A DNA stretch of 64,000 bases from Prescottella defluvii (GTDB lineage: Bacteria; Actinomycetota; Actinomycetes; Mycobacteriales; Mycobacteriaceae). The stretch lies in contig CP121458.1 of assembly GCA_029690005.1 (NCBI GenBank), positions 5,041,872 to 5,105,871 of the forward strand, given 5' to 3'. Shown piece after piece: positions 63,818-64,000 of this stretch. A program made the position numbers and the translations under genes. The notes beneath the pieces are model-generated. The model was not told where the DNA came from. It saw only the letters and a program-made list of their open reading frames with translations, and did not search any database. How positions within the stretch are numbered: the stretch's first letter is position 1; each line of letters begins with the position of its first letter.

Positions 63818-64000
63818 ATGACTCGTTCCGCCGCCGGCCGGCTGGTTTCGATCAATGTCGGCCTTCCGAAGGACGTTCCGTGGCGCGGGAAGACCGTTCA
63901 CACCGGCATCTGGAAGTCGCCGGTATCGGGTCCGGTCACCGCCCGGCGGCTCAATCTGGACGGCGACGGGCAGGGCGATCTGGCCGGACACGGCGGCGAG
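63818..64000 (+). CDS. MOSC-domain protein, 3' partial
   Basis: 61 residues are visible. GRLVSINVGLPKDVPWRGKT, VHTGIWKSPVSGPV, and LNLDGDGQGDLAGHGGE match the N-terminal half of YiiM-like MOSC proteins, which relate to molybdenum-cofactor sulfurase domains and detoxify N-hydroxylated compounds in some bacteria. TAGCGT 7 nt before the ATG suggests a leaderless start. The gene continues beyond the window. Confidence 0.85.
   Translation, partial: MTRSAAGRLVSINVGLPKDVPWRGKTVHTGIWKSPVSGPVTARRLNLDGDGQGDLAGHGGE

Noticed and set aside
1..64000. tRNA, rRNA, CRISPR array, insertion sequence or prophage
   Set aside because: No cloverleaf, rRNA stretch, regularly spaced repeats, transposase or phage structural gene was found on reading both strands; small ncRNAs cannot be excluded by eye.

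Overview
The window is about 64 kb of very GC-rich DNA from a mycolic-acid actinomycete, most likely Rhodococcus or a close Nocardiaceae relative. The clearest evidence is gene order. From 3.8 to 27.8 kb it carries a MoxR/Mg-chelatase-type AAA ATPase and VWA protein, purN-purH, a DUF6350 and a DUF5336 membrane protein, sucC-sucD, an M23 peptidase, pcrA/uvrD1, chorismate mutase and pgi. This is the conserved mycobacterial block around purH, sucCD, uvrD1 and pgi. Leaderless genes (a TANNNT -10 box 6-7 nt before the start codon) and two Crp/GlxR-like sites also fit. No rRNA, tRNA, CRISPR array, insertion sequence or prophage gene was found.

Layout. 0-3.8 kb: end of an AEC transporter, a LuxR regulator, an amidase, and a self-regulated ArsR-VOC pair. 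3.8-8.2 kb: VWA and AAA ATPase genes and a hydrolase. 8.2-8.8 kb: an attenuator-like leader (45-codon peptide, alternative hairpins, U-tract terminator) before a small unknown gene. 8.8-27.8 kb: conserved housekeeping block with a large unknown membrane protein, DUF2252 and YigZ proteins, and a succinate-semialdehyde dehydrogenase. 27.8-37 kb: ApbE-like protein, TetR, enoyl-CoA hydratase, acyltransferase, an RHH/DUF4097/DrrAB-type ABC exporter operon with nested operators, and a flavoprotein disulfide reductase coupled to an antitoxin-like protein. 37-50.4 kb: a probable methoxy-aromatic catabolic island (IclR, CYP199-like P450, VanB-like reductase, an unknown 77-residue protein, VanA-like Rieske oxygenase, divergent AAHS transporter), then TetR, acyl-CoA ligase, amidohydrolase and two tandem carboxylesterases. 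50.4-58.4 kb: GtrA, Fpg/Nei glycosylase, a four-gene operon (acyl-CoA dehydrogenase-like, thioester-reductase-like SDR, class III aminotransferase, SRPBCC), cobF, thyA-folA, cupin. 58.4-64 kb: TetR divergent from an AurF-type di-iron oxygenase/flavin monooxygenase pair, a DosS-like histidine kinase, and the start of a MOSC gene.

A strong caveat: roughly 50 single-base frameshifts interrupt about 36 of about 60 genes, including essential ones (purH, sucD, pgi, thyA, folA). Where it can be read, the repair is usually one G or C in a short run. This is far more likely consensus error than gene decay, so the affected genes are annotated as single CDSs with approximate shift positions.

How the genes work together: purN/purH, sucC/sucD, pgi, thyA/folA, chorismate mutase and cobF are core metabolism. 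The 37-43 kb island looks like a self-contained uptake, O-demethylation and regulation unit for methoxybenzoates. The 51.8-55.7 kb operon has the enzymes expected for turning an acyl thioester into an amine and may be an uncharacterised small biosynthetic unit.
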